This document shows, in pieces, positions 27,135 through 36,266 of a DNA stretch of 64,000 nt (position 1 is the first letter of the stretch; every line of letters begins with the position of its first letter). A model generated the notes under the pieces. The model ran no database searches. It was not told the DNA's origin and saw nothing but the letters and a program-made list of their open reading frames with translations. Made by a program: the position numbers and the translations under genes. Location of the stretch: positions 62,001 to 126,000 of the forward strand of contig JAEZKQ010000031.1 in the NCBI GenBank assembly GCA_023436115.1, read 5' to 3'. This DNA comes from Bacillota bacterium (lineage in GTDB: Bacteria > Bacillota > Clostridia > Christensenellales > SZUA-584).

Positions 27135-28401
27135 TAAGCATCTCAATGAACGCGCCGATTCGTGTGCGCAGCTGTTCGGCATCGGTATCGGTGTAATCCG
27201 TTTCCAGACTGAGCACAGGCACACCGGCATCCTTGAGCGCCCGGGAAACCAAATACTTTTCGGTGTCATAAAGACAGCAGAACTTCAGACTGCAGTCGAT
27301 AACGCCATCCGCCTTATACTCTTTGACCATGCGCAGTATATCGTCTATTCTGCCGGTGTTGGGCGTGAAGCAGGCACAGTTGGTCTTCATATAGCGTTGG
27401 GATAAAGCCATGAACTGCTCTTCCAGCGTGACCTTCGTTTCGTCCACCAGATTTTCGAAATAGCGGGTGCCGGTGCACATCTCTTCGCAGACGACAGCGC
27501 CGCCGCTGGTCTCAATGATGTTGTGCAGCTTCCAGTTGGGCACCGCGAGCGGCGTTCCGGTAACGAGTATCCGCTTGGTTCCTTGAGGCACAACGCTGAC
27601 ACCATCCTTAATACGCTGTTCAAGCTCATCGGCCAGCCGATTGCACATCTTTGCACAGCGTTCGGGATCGTCAAAGAACGCGATCTGTATCATCAGCAAC
27701 GCGTCTCGGCCGGAAATTGGCAGGCACTCGGATTTGCGCGCGTCATATACCCGCTGGATCGCCTTGCGCTTTTCGTTGATGATCTTGATGGCGCTGCCCA
27801 GTTTCTCGGCTGTGATTTCGTTGCCGGTGAACTCCTGGACTACCTTCGCGAACTCCGCGATCTCATCCTTCCAGCTCTGGATGTCTTTATCTCGTTTCAT
27901 TTGCGGCACATCCATAATGTGCATCGGCACATCCTCGCCCAGTATCTCGTACGCCTTTTTCTTGCCGTCGCAGGTGGTTTCGCCTACATACATATCCGCA
28001 ATACGGAAAAACGGACATGTCTTGCCCAGCCTTGCGCCCACAGATGCCTTAATTAACGAGCATGTGCTCTTGGGCAGCACCGCTTCGCCAGCGGGCACCC
28101 AAAACTGAGAACCGCCGCAAAGGCCTGTCACGATACCGTTCGCCGCGATCACCACTTCGTCCGGCACATACACGCAGAAAGTGCCGAAGACCTTGCGTCC
28201 TTGCTTTTGCGCTTCAATAAGCTCCGCCGGCCGAATGCCGTGAACTTCGGAGATCACGAGATCCCAGAAATCCATACCCGTCGGGCGATTTTCCTGCGTC
28301 AGGAATACATCGCCCACAGCTGTCGGCAGCACCTGACACAGCAAGTCATGGTTTTCTAAATCCATTCCGAGATCTTTCCACATCTGTACGTAATCTGACA
28401 T
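27127..28401 (-). CDS. 2-hydroxyacyl-CoA dehydratase family protein (HgdB/double-cubane type)
   Basis: A 424-residue iron-sulfur protein of the HgdB/BcrC/FldB superfamily. Cysteine motifs typical of cluster binding are visible: KTCPFFRIAD, GETTCDGKKKAYEIL, NCACFTPNTGR and DCSLKFCCLYD. In this superfamily an ATP-dependent activase donates low-potential electrons; some single-subunit members bind a double-cubane [8Fe-9S] cluster and reduce small molecules. The activase gene lies in the same operon, while no second dehydratase subunit is seen, which favours the single-subunit type. ATG 28401 follows GAGGAG by nine bases. In this selenium context a reductive step on a Se/S species is inferred. 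Confidence 0.85.
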   Translation of the reverse strand: MSDYVQMWKDLGMDLENHDLLCQVLPTAVGDVFLTQENRPTGMDFWDLVISEVHGIRPAELIEAQKQGRKVFGTFCVYVPDEVVIAANGIVTGLCGGSQFWVPAGEAVLPKSTCSLIKASVGARLGKTCPFFRIADMYVGETTCDGKKKAYEILGEDVPMHIMDVPQMKRDKDIQSWKDEIAEFAKVVQEFTGNEITAEKLGSAIKIINEKRKAIQRVYDARKSECLPISGRDALLMIQIAFFDDPERCAKMCNRLADELEQRIKDGVSVVPQGTKRILVTGTPLAVPNWKLHNIIETSGGAVVCEEMCTGTRYFENLVDETKVTLEEQFMALSQRYMKTNCACFTPNTGRIDDILRMVKEYKADGVIDCSLKFCCLYDTEKYLVSRALKDAGVPVLSLETDYTDTDAEQLRTRIGAFIEMLND

Positions 28402-28442
28402 AAACCCATTCTCCTCACATATATGTTTCACTGTCATGCCTG

Positions 28443-28679
28443 TCAAAGCATAATTTCGTACCAGCCGTCTGTTTCAATATCTGCATCTTTTCCCGCCGTT
28501 TCAATGGCAAGCCGCGCATCCACCGGCGCACACCACGACATGCCGCAGCCTGCGGTTATCTCTCTTGGGACAGGAATCAGTCTTCCGGGAACACCTTTCT
28601 CCATGCAGACCTTCTCCATCGCCATGGCGGAAGTGGTCGTATGAAACGTCACGATCAACTTAAGCTGCTTCATCCTCAT
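28443..28679 (-). CDS. DUF3343 protein (Se/S carrier-like), copy 1
   Basis: A 78-residue DUF3343 member: KLIVTFHTTTSAMAMEKVC, then RLIPVPREITAGCGMSWCAP with three cysteines in the conserved loop. The ATG overlaps the cysteine desulfurase stop by four bases (ATGA), so translation is coupled to the likely selenium/sulfur donor. It differs considerably from copy 2, so the pair is probably not a recent duplication. Confidence 0.82.
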   Translation of the reverse strand: MRMKQLKLIVTFHTTTSAMAMEKVCMEKGVPGRLIPVPREITAGCGMSWCAPVDARLAIETAGKDADIETDGWYEIML

Positions 28680-29809
28680 CCGGCAAGCTCCTTCACGGCA
28701 CGCACTGCCACGTCCACATCCTCGGCTTCGGTAAACCACCCGAAGCTGAACCGAACCGCTCCCTGCTGCGTTGTGCCCAGCGCCTGATGCATACGGGGCG
28801 CACAGTGAGCGCCGGGACGAACCGCGATACCATAGGTCTCAGACAGCTCATCAGCCACCGCACCGGAATCGTAATCCCGTATGTTCAGCGCCACTATCGG
28901 CGCATGTTGCCCCGTATAGTCACCGTATACGGTCACACCGTTTATACCGGAGACGCCGTTATAAAAGCGGCGTGTGAGACACTCTTCTTTCTCCCGGATG
29001 GATTCTATGCCCACCGCGTTGATATAATCCACTGCCGCTGAAAGGCCTGCAATGCCGTGCCCATTGAGCGTACCCGCCTCCAACAACGCCGGAAACGCAT
29101 CCGGCTGGGTTTTGCTGTGGGTCTGCATACCCGTGCCGCCCACCTTCCATGGGCGAATAGTAACGCCTTCACGAATGCACATACCTCCGGTGCCCTGTGG
29201 GCCCATCATAGCCTTATGCCCGGTATAGCAGAGTATATCGATGCCCATAGCTTCCAGGTCAATCGGGACACAGCCCGCCGTTTGGGACGCGTCCACCACG
29301 AACAACAGTCCGAGTTTTTTTGCTATCTGTCCCACACGAGCCACGTCTATGATATTGCCTGTCAGGTTTGATGCATGCGTGCATACGATAGCCTGTGTGT
29401 TGGGCTGTATCAACTTTTCAAAATCCGCATAATCAATATTCCCGTTTTTGTCCGCAGCCGCAAAGCTCAGCTCTACCTGCCGCTCCGCCTCCAGACGGTA
29501 CAGCGGCCTTAAGACAGAGTTATGCTCCAGATCCGTTGTGATGACATGATTGCCGGGATTGATTGTGCCGCCGATGGCGATGTTCAGCGCCTCCGTGGCG
29601 TTGCATGTGAAAACCACATGATCGGCACGCTTGCAGCCGAGCAGCTTTGCCAGCTTGACGCGCGCTTGATAAACGGTCCGCGCAGCATCAAGACTGCTGG
29701 CGTGCGTCCCGCGCGCCGCGTTTCCCATTGCGTTCATCGCGCGTACGACAGCTTCAATCACCTGCGGCGGCTTGCGCAGTGTCGTCGCCGCGTTGTCGAG
29801 ATAAATCAT
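28676..29809 (-). CDS. Cysteine desulfurase/selenocysteine lyase-like enzyme
   Basis: A 377-residue class V PLP enzyme of the group that travels with yedF and selD. Seen: N-terminal MIYLDNAATT, VVFTCNATEALNIA, the aspartate in FVVDASQTAG, the PLP lysine in YTGHKAMMGPQG and the catalytic loop cysteine in RPGAHCAP. It removes sulfur from cysteine or selenium from selenocysteine, giving a persulfide or selenide for delivery. Its start overlaps the yedF stop and its stop overlaps the DUF3343 start, both by four bases. Confidence 0.9.
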   Translation of the reverse strand: MIYLDNAATTLRKPPQVIEAVVRAMNAMGNAARGTHASSLDAARTVYQARVKLAKLLGCKRADHVVFTCNATEALNIAIGGTINPGNHVITTDLEHNSVLRPLYRLEAERQVELSFAAADKNGNIDYADFEKLIQPNTQAIVCTHASNLTGNIIDVARVGQIAKKLGLLFVVDASQTAGCVPIDLEAMGIDILCYTGHKAMMGPQGTGGMCIREGVTIRPWKVGGTGMQTHSKTQPDAFPALLEAGTLNGHGIAGLSAAVDYINAVGIESIREKEECLTRRFYNGVSGINGVTVYGDYTGQHAPIVALNIRDYDSGAVADELSETYGIAVRPGAHCAPRMHQALGTTQQGAVRFSFGWFTEAEDVDVAVRAVKELAG

Positions 29810-30420
29810 GGCTTGATGACCTTACCTGCGCCGCTTAGCTTCTCAACGATGGTGTACATATTGGCGACCTGTCCTACCGCCAGCTTATCCGTCAGGCCGT
29901 AAAAGTTCAGGCAGGTGCCGCATGTCATAATTTCTACGCCCTGTGCTTCCATGCTTTTAAGGTCTTCGACGCTGACCGACCCTTCTATGGGGATGCTTGC
30001 GCCGCCGTTGTAAAATATGATCGTCTTCGGCAGCTCTTCCAACTGGGACAGCGCGTAGATAAACCCTTTCATCAGCGTTTTGCCCAGTTCGTCGTCACCG
30101 CGGCCCATGGCGGCGGTATCGATAGCCACCACTGTATTGCCTCTGATATCAGGGAGACACTCGGCCTTAGGTTCTGCCACTTTCGCTTCGGGCAACGCGG
30201 AAACCTCCATCGTGATAATGAAGTGCTTGTCTTCCAGCTTTTCGCTTTTTGCTTTAAAGCCCTTGCCCATGGCCAGTCGCATCACATTCTGTACGGCGAT
30301 TTCGTTATCCACATGCACTTCCAATACACCGGCCTCTTTCATTTCGCCCAGCGCCTTGGTCGCTTTGACGACCGGTATCGGGCACTGCTCACCCAACACA
30401 TTCACAATGACCTTCGCCAT
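29806..30420 (-). CDS. yedF: YedF, selenium metabolism protein
   Basis: A 204-residue protein: an N-terminal TusA-like domain with the carrier motif EQCPIPVVK (about residues 10-75) and a C-terminal DsrE-like domain with a conserved TCGTCLNFYG segment. This two-domain form is the YedF family that co-occurs with selD. It probably relays sulfur or selenium bound to cysteine. ATG 30420 lies seven bases after GGAGG. It follows the activase by 20 bases and overlaps the desulfurase by four. Confidence 0.92.
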   Translation of the reverse strand: MAKVIVNVLGEQCPIPVVKATKALGEMKEAGVLEVHVDNEIAVQNVMRLAMGKGFKAKSEKLEDKHFIITMEVSALPEAKVAEPKAECLPDIRGNTVVAIDTAAMGRGDDELGKTLMKGFIYALSQLEELPKTIIFYNGGASIPIEGSVSVEDLKSMEAQGVEIMTCGTCLNFYGLTDKLAVGQVANMYTIVEKLSGAGKVIKP

Positions 30421-30440
30421 TTGTATTTCCTCCCAATGTT

Positions 30441-31253
30441 TCATACTTCAATTATGGATGCCGATAGATTTTCCATCCCGATATCTTTGCGTTCTTTCAT
30501 GGCACACAGCGCCGCGCCAATGGCCCCCGCATATCTTCCTTGTTCGTTGGATATTACCTGTGTTCGCAGCGCAGCGGACAGTGCGCCGACGATATAAGCG
30601 CTGTCGCATAAACCACCTGTCAAGCAAACGATACCCGCGCTGCCAAGCAGCCTTTTGGCCTGCGAAGCCACCTTCTGCACAATAGAATCCACCACCGCAA
30701 ACGCGATATTTTCCTTCTTTTCTCCCCGTCCGATCAGACTGATGACCTCGGATTCGGCGAAAACCGTACACATGGAGCTGATGGACGTGTTGGCGCCCTT
30801 GGCCGCAAGTGCACTCAACTCATGCGGGCCCACAGCCAGCGTGTTGGCCATCACTTCCAGAAAGCGGCCTGTGCCCGCCGAGCATTTATCATTCATGATA
30901 AAGTCCTTCACCACGCCGCCTTCAATGCTGATGATCTTGGTATCCTGGCCCCCGATATCAATCACTGTCATATGCCGGCAAGAAAAAATCTCGCAGGCCC
31001 CTTTAGCATGGCAGGTAATCTCCGTTAATGTTTTGTCCGCATAGGGAACCGCTGCACGACCATATCCGGTAGCCACGCAGGCAGTCTGCTTCGCGTCTAT
31101 TCCCTTTTCAAACAGTTTCAGACGGATCGCCTCCGACGTATCCACGCTGCTCCAGCCGGTGGGCTGTACGAATTGCAGCAGAAGTTTCCGGCTTTCATCT
31201 ATGACTGTCGTTTTGGCGCAGGTCGATCCGATATCAATGCCAATGTATTTCAT
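30441..31253 (-). CDS. Acyl-CoA dehydratase activase (HgdC/BadF family)
   Basis: A 270-residue ASKHA-fold ATPase. It shows the phosphate loops IDIGSTCAKTTV at the N-terminus and IDIGGQDTKII, and the two cluster cysteines in NDKCSAGTGRFLE and SSMCTVFAESE that bind a [4Fe-4S] cluster between two subunits. Such activases use ATP to drive electrons into HgdB-type partners; the partner is encoded three genes downstream. GAGGG precedes the ATG. It begins the run of genes behind lysR after a 108-base gap. Confidence 0.92.
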   Translation of the reverse strand: MKYIGIDIGSTCAKTTVIDESRKLLLQFVQPTGWSSVDTSEAIRLKLFEKGIDAKQTACVATGYGRAAVPYADKTLTEITCHAKGACEIFSCRHMTVIDIGGQDTKIISIEGGVVKDFIMNDKCSAGTGRFLEVMANTLAVGPHELSALAAKGANTSISSMCTVFAESEVISLIGRGEKKENIAFAVVDSIVQKVASQAKRLLGSAGIVCLTGGLCDSAYIVGALSAALRTQVISNEQGRYAGAIGAALCAMKERKDIGMENLSASIIEV

Positions 31254-31361
31254 CAGACCCTCTTAAGATAATTATAAAAACCTATACTTAAAAACGCCAA
31301 TACAAATATCAGATAGAACAATAGATTCTATCGGTATTATCGATTAAAACGTATTGATTTG

Positions 31362-32258
31362 TTATGATTTTTTTGATTGATTCAATATGTATTCGCGAAA
31401 CGCGCGTGCTGTGTTGGTCAGCCTGCGGTCTTTGGGTATAATCATAAAAAGGCAGCGCACCGTGCTCTTTCCTTCAAGCGGAAAGCAGATCACATTCTGC
31501 GCCATCCTTGCCGCCAATTCGGATACAATCGCGACACCAAGCCCTTGTGCCACGGTGCGTAAAATAGCGTCGTTGTTATCCACACGTGCGACAACATGGA
31601 TATCCTCTGTACGTATACTGTTTTCGCAGAGAAATTTGTCCACGGCCTGCTGTGTGCCCGATCCCAGCTCACGGAAGATCAGCGGATCGGATAGCAGCGC
31701 ATTACCGGAAGCCCCCGCACTTTGCAGCGCCCTGTATTTATCACTATCCGGGGTCAGCAGCACCAGCTTGTCTTCGCGGAGCAGATCATATACAAGCTCC
31801 TTCCGGTTCATCACCGCACCCACAAAACCGATCTGTGCATCACCGTCCAGTATCAGTTCATGGACGAGCGCGCTGTCTCCGCCGCGCAGCGTAAATCGGC
31901 ATTGCGGCATTTCCTGAGCAAAACCCGCCATCAGCCCCGGCAGCAGATAACTCATCGGGATCGTCGAAGCAGCCAACACCAGTTCCTGCGATGTTTTCTC
32001 CTCAAGCTCCCGAGATAGCTGGTCGCAGCTTTGGAGTATTGTCTTTGCATGAGCATAAACGCGACGCCCCTCCTCCGTCAAGATAATCTTCCGCTTTCCC
32101 GAGCGCACAATCAATGGTACCCCGATATCTTTCTCCAGTGCGGATACATGCCCGCTGATGGTTGACTGCGCCAGATACAGTTTTTCCGCGGCGGCGGTGA
32201 AGCTGCCGAATTCGACAACGGCAGCGAAAGCCTCCAGCTGTTTTAAGTTATAGTTCAT
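31362..32258 (-). CDS. LysR-type regulator associated with selenium genes
   Basis: A 298-residue LysR regulator. The N-terminal winged helix is clear (MNYNLKQLEAFAAVVEFGSF then AAEKLYLAQSTISGHVSALE, residues 1-60), followed by a periplasmic-binding-like effector domain (about 90-295). ATG 32258 starts five bases after the selD stop on the same strand. A LysR regulator is a regular partner of selD/yedF in Clostridia. Its effector may be a selenium or sulfur metabolite; that is inferred from context. Confidence 0.9.
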   Translation of the reverse strand: MNYNLKQLEAFAAVVEFGSFTAAAEKLYLAQSTISGHVSALEKDIGVPLIVRSGKRKIILTEEGRRVYAHAKTILQSCDQLSRELEEKTSQELVLAASTIPMSYLLPGLMAGFAQEMPQCRFTLRGGDSALVHELILDGDAQIGFVGAVMNRKELVYDLLREDKLVLLTPDSDKYRALQSAGASGNALLSDPLIFRELGSGTQQAVDKFLCENSIRTEDIHVVARVDNNDAILRTVAQGLGVAIVSELAARMAQNVICFPLEGKSTVRCLFMIIPKDRRLTNTARAFREYILNQSKKS

Positions 32259-32262
32259 CTTA

Positions 32263-33300
32263 TCACTCCAAAAAAATTCGTTTGCCACCGTTATACGAGC
32301 AAACCCTGCCAATGCGCTGCACGGACGGAACACATACCTTGAGTTCCTCAAACAGTGTATCAGCATCTTTCGGGCTTACGCAAATCACAAGCCCACCGGA
32401 TGTCTGCGGGTCAAACAGCAGATCGGCCTTATACAGCGGGATGTCTCCAAGTTCCACAGAAGCCTCAGCGAAGCTGCGATTGCGGTACATGCCCGCGGGA
32501 AGCACGCCCATACGGGCAAGCTCCAGTGCTTCGGGAATCATGTCAATGCCATTGACATCCACATGAATCTCAACGTTACTGCCCTGTGCCATTTCCAGCA
32601 GGTGACCCATCAGGCCAAATCCGGTGACATCGGTACAGGCATGAATATCGTATTTGATCATCTCATCTCTTGCGGATTTATTCAGCGTTGTCATCATCTT
32701 AAACGCAAACTGCTCGGTTTCTTCACTGACCAACTGAGCCTTCATCGCGGATGTCAGCACGCCAATGCCAACTGGCTTCGTAAGCAGCAGCACATCTCCC
32801 GGCTTCGCGCCGGAATTGGTCAGCACCTTATCCGGATGCACAAACCCCGTCACTGCCAGTCCGTATTTGGGCTCTTCGTCATAAATGCTGTGCCCGCCCG
32901 TTATCAATGCACCCGCTTCATACACCTTGTCGTAGCCACCCCGCAGAATCTCGTGTACCGTTTCTTTCGGCATGTCTTCGGGTACGGCCATGATATTAAG
33001 CGCCAGTTTGGGTTCTCCTCCCATTGCATAGATATCCGATAATGCGTTCGTAGCGGCTATTGCGCCAAATGTATACGGATCATCCGCAATCGGCGGAAAG
33101 AAATCGACCGTTTGAACCAGCGCCAGATCGTCATTGATCTTATAAACCGAAGCGTCATCGCTGCGCTCAAACCCGACCAGCAGGTTTGGATCAGTATGGA
33201 CTTTAATATCCTCCAGAAGCTGGGCGAGAACCCCGGCCCCCACCTTTGCTCCGCAGCCAGCGCACTTTGCGAGCTTTGTTAGCTTGATATTATCTTTCAA
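32263..33300 (-). CDS. selD: Selenide, water dikinase SelD
   Basis: A 345-residue enzyme making selenophosphate from selenide and ATP. I choose TTG 33300, seven bases after GGAGG. The N-terminal active loop reads KCAGCGAK: the catalytic cysteine is a normal Cys codon (not selenocysteine) and the lysine three further on is kept. Other family blocks are FPPIADDPYTFG, ATNALSDIYAMGG, ITGGHSI and a C-terminal FDPQTSGGL. No selA, selB or tRNA-Sec is visible here, so the selenophosphate could serve 2-selenouridine, a Se-cofactor or selenocysteine made elsewhere. Confidence 0.93.
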   Translation of the reverse strand: MKDNIKLTKLAKCAGCGAKVGAGVLAQLLEDIKVHTDPNLLVGFERSDDASVYKINDDLALVQTVDFFPPIADDPYTFGAIAATNALSDIYAMGGEPKLALNIMAVPEDMPKETVHEILRGGYDKVYEAGALITGGHSIYDEEPKYGLAVTGFVHPDKVLTNSGAKPGDVLLLTKPVGIGVLTSAMKAQLVSEETEQFAFKMMTTLNKSARDEMIKYDIHACTDVTGFGLMGHLLEMAQGSNVEIHVDVNGIDMIPEALELARMGVLPAGMYRNRSFAEASVELGDIPLYKADLLFDPQTSGGLVICVSPKDADTLFEELKVCVPSVQRIGRVCSYNGGKRIFLE

Positions 33301-33456
33301 TATGGCACCTCCATAACGCGACGGTTTCTTTAACGAAGCACGTAAAAAGAATAGCATAGGAACCCAGTCTACGTCAAAATAACCGATAGATTTTATCGTT
33401 TATTTCAATATACTTCAGCTTTCTGTCCCTCAAATAAATAACACATTTCGGTTATG

Positions 33457-33885
33457 TTAGCTTCTTCCTTGCAAGGACTTGAGTGTTTTATTAATTTCTG
33501 TGGCATCTTTTTTATCTATCTTCCAGCTTATCAGGTTGACCGCCATATAAACGATAAAAACCGTTAGACCATAAAATGATGCGTCTGCCGTGCCATGTAT
33601 TATACCAGCCCAAAATCCAAAAACAATCAACAACACCTCGAGCATGATGACGTGGAGCACCTTGCGTAAAAGCGCCTGACGAAAAGACAATTCCCTGCGT
33701 GAGTAGGTTGCAAAAGAAGGCACGAGGCTAACAAGCCCAAAAATAAGAGGTGAAAAATAAGATTCATAGCCAAACTTGGCGGCCGGATCCATCGACAGAC
33801 CCAAGATTGCGATTGCCATCGTCACGCAAGTCGTAATTATAAAGTATTCCATCAGGCATCGCTTCAAAAAATGCTTAAAACTCAT
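33457..33885 (-). CDS. DUF3021 family membrane protein
   Basis: A 142-residue protein with four membrane spans, matching the DUF3021 family that is usually encoded behind LytTR regulators. The start overlaps the LytTR stop by four bases. In characterised LytTR systems the membrane partner inhibits the regulator, and that is the likely role here. Confidence 0.85.
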   Translation of the reverse strand: MSFKHFLKRCLMEYFIITTCVTMAIAILGLSMDPAAKFGYESYFSPLIFGLVSLVPSFATYSRRELSFRQALLRKVLHVIMLEVLLIVFGFWAGIIHGTADASFYGLTVFIVYMAVNLISWKIDKKDATEINKTLKSLQGRS

Positions 33886-34328
33886 ATTTCCCCACCCAAC
33901 AATTGTTTTTTTAACTCCGGCACGTATTGGCGGGAGATGATGACTTCCTCACCGTTGAACAGCGTTGCCAAAAACCGCCCATTCAAAATAGGTCGTACAT
34001 TATCAATTTTCATCAGGTTGATTACGAAGGATTTTGAGCACCTGAAAAACCTTCTGTTTTCATACAACGTTGCAAACTCGTAAAGCTTGCATTTTAGCTC
34101 ATATACTTTTTTCGCTGTATAAGCAAATACCTTGTTATCAACCGATTCCACAAAGCAGATGTCTTGCAGGGGAATCTGACTTGCTCTTTCGTCAATATAC
34201 CCCGCAAGTGTCACACCCGTTGACTTTATAAACTTGACAATGTTTCTTACATTTTCAGTGATCTCATAACAATGGATAATCGCCCATTCTTCCTTGTCGA
34301 CACTTATCTGTTTAACCGAAACTTTCAA
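33882..34328 (-). CDS. LytTR family DNA-binding regulator
   Basis: A 148-residue regulator whose C-terminal ~100 residues form a LytTR domain: IPLQDICFVESVDNKVFAYT, FFRCSKSFVINLMKID, NGRFLATLFNGEEVIISRQY. There is no receiver domain. TTG 34328 follows GAAGGTG. Together with DUF3021 it forms the usual two-gene LytTR regulatory system. Such regulators bind paired direct repeats; a candidate set at 35945-36000 is discussed in the findings. Confidence 0.9.
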   Translation of the reverse strand: MKVSVKQISVDKEEWAIIHCYEITENVRNIVKFIKSTGVTLAGYIDERASQIPLQDICFVESVDNKVFAYTAKKVYELKCKLYEFATLYENRRFFRCSKSFVINLMKIDNVRPILNGRFLATLFNGEEVIISRQYVPELKKQLLGGEI

Positions 34329-34561
34329 TGCGCACCTTCAAAATCAGCTTTATTGTACTCTCCGCAATCCAATTTCTTTTGCAGGGGTATACCTTGTGGG
34401 AAACAGGTAGCCTGCCGGTTATTAAAGTAATGCAAGGCAGAGCAGAACCGAAACCCCAGAACTATTATAGCGTATTCCTGATAGTGTGTTCAAGTTATCC
34501 AAACAGTCTATAGAAGGCAACGCGGTGAGGTCTCCTTATCTGACTTTCCCGCGTATGGCTA

Positions 34562-35866
34562 TTAGTATTCAGTTTGCAAATGAAGCGGCCCGGAATCCTT
34601 AAGCGCATAGTTGAAGAAATCCAATACGACTTGATTCATCGTTTCTATGCAATACCGGCTATCTACATCCCCGGTGCCGAGCATGCGCGCCAACTCTGGC
34701 GAAAAAAGCGGAAGGTCTGTAAAGTTTAAGTGTCCGGCGCCCCGAACCACCACGTCATAAGCCTCTTTCGCGTTCGCACTGGCGGAGAGATTGTTATAGG
34801 CCGTTCCCGCCTCGCGGGCCTCCTCATAGTGGCTGTCGTTGTACAGGTTCAGCAAGGGAACAGGATACGGCTCCGCGTTTAGAATGGCCTGCTCATTTAC
34901 AAAACCAGTCTCTTCACCAATCATTGTGCCGTCGATGACGATGACAGCGTCCACATCCGAGCGTTCCCGCCCCAACTGCGCCGCCGCAGCCCCGCCGAGC
35001 GAGTGTCCGAAGAGTCCAACTTCTTCAGCACTCATAATTGACCGGACAGATTCAGGTATATCTTCATCTGCATCGTTGAGAATCTTATCCAGCACAAAAT
35101 TGATATCGTCGGTGCGCAGATTTAGCCATTCATGCGTCTTGGTATAGGTTGTCTTTTTGTCATAGTCATCATTCGTGATATTCACAGCATCGTTGAGAAA
35201 ATCCATATTAACCAGTGTGGTGCTACTGTCCGTATGTTGTGCAAAGAAGGCGTGATAGCTGTGATCGATACTGCATACCACATACCCGTTGCTGGCCAAG
35301 TCTTCAAACGTTGAAAGATTGCTGCCGCGATAACCAAATGCACCGTGTGAGAATACAGCAAGCGGAAATTTCTCGGAACTTTTCTGAACAGCAGGATACC
35401 AGAACTGAATCGTCAGCTTTCTGTTCTCTCCCGTTTCGGAAAAGGGTTCCACGCGGGATGCGTCCAAAAGGGTAACACTTGCTGTTTCCACAGCATAGGA
35501 ACCTGTAGGCGCAACCGGCTTGAATTGAGGAAACAGTATACCGGGCAGAATGCAGAATGTAAGCAATACACACCCGCTTATGCAGGAAAGCACCGCTTTA
35601 AAAGTTTTATATTCTTTTTCGGCTTTGGGTTTCCTTATAAAATACATGGTACTGATAGCTGCCAGAATACCAAGCAGGATGAACAAGCCCGTCCATCGGA
35701 AGCTCCACCAATAGATACCTGCCACCAAAAGTATGGAAAATATGCCGAAGGCGGTCATCCGCATGATGTGTCTCACCTTCGTCTGACGATCCTTTGTCGC
35801 AATTGTGAAAATAAGAAATCCGATTTGTGCACTCAGGACGATAAGTAATGTGATTATTCCGAGCAT
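34562..35866 (-). CDS. Membrane-anchored alpha/beta hydrolase (PAF-acetylhydrolase-like)
   Basis: A 434-residue protein. The first ~125 residues hold four membrane spans. The rest is an alpha/beta hydrolase: oxyanion region LAVFSHGAFGYRG, nucleophile elbow GLFGHSLGGAAA, a later Asp region (AVIVIDGTM) and catalytic His in GAGHLNFTD. The architecture resembles platelet-activating factor acetylhydrolase-like esterases with an added membrane domain. GGGAG lies eight bases before the ATG. Natural substrate unknown, perhaps a lipid ester at the membrane. Confidence 0.8.
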   Translation of the reverse strand: MLGIITLLIVLSAQIGFLIFTIATKDRQTKVRHIMRMTAFGIFSILLVAGIYWWSFRWTGLFILLGILAAISTMYFIRKPKAEKEYKTFKAVLSCISGCVLLTFCILPGILFPQFKPVAPTGSYAVETASVTLLDASRVEPFSETGENRKLTIQFWYPAVQKSSEKFPLAVFSHGAFGYRGSNLSTFEDLASNGYVVCSIDHSYHAFFAQHTDSSTTLVNMDFLNDAVNITNDDYDKKTTYTKTHEWLNLRTDDINFVLDKILNDADEDIPESVRSIMSAEEVGLFGHSLGGAAAAQLGRERSDVDAVIVIDGTMIGEETGFVNEQAILNAEPYPVPLLNLYNDSHYEEAREAGTAYNNLSASANAKEAYDVVVRGAGHLNFTDLPLFSPELARMLGTGDVDSRYCIETMNQVVLDFFNYALKDSGPLHLQTEY

Positions 35867-36266
35867 AGTTGTTACTCCCTTTCTGTCTGTTATCATTGGG
35901 GAGTATAAACCCTGCTTATTTGCTGTTCAATGGATTGACAGGTAAGTTACGTTTTGGGGATGTGAGTTGCGTTTTCCCATTTGGGGGACGTCATAGTTAC
36001 ATTCCCCATGCTCAGTCATACCACGAGTCTTTCCCTTCACTGAACGGTTAAGAATAGATCTTTATGTATGGCTCTACCAGCAGTTGTCTTAAGAATCTTT
36101 CATACAGGCTCCGGTTACATTCGCGGAATATGATAGCTTCGTCAAATTCTCGATCATTCCAGTGCCGCCGCTTCGCAGGGGGGGCTATGGCCTCTTTAAG
36201 AACGCCCGGTTTCTTATTGGGCGTTGCCTTCTACAAAAAATATTCTTAATAAATAAACAAAAGAAA
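35867..36266. other. Intergenic region between hydrolase and repeat protein
   Basis: About 400 bases without a credible gene. It holds three AGTT(A/G)C repeats at 35945, 35965 and 35995, upstream of the minus-strand hydrolase gene, and a hairpin AACGCCC (36201-36207) / GGGCGTT (36219-36225) that probably ends the minus-strand repeat-protein transcript. Confidence 0.5.

Noticed and set aside
26862..27269. Longer form of the last DUF3343 gene
   Set aside because: The upstream 45 residues overlap the dehydratase gene in another frame and are not DUF3343-like; ATG 27134 is the natural start.
32263..33300. SelD as a selenoprotein
   Set aside because: The catalytic loop has an ordinary cysteine codon; no in-frame TGA at that place.
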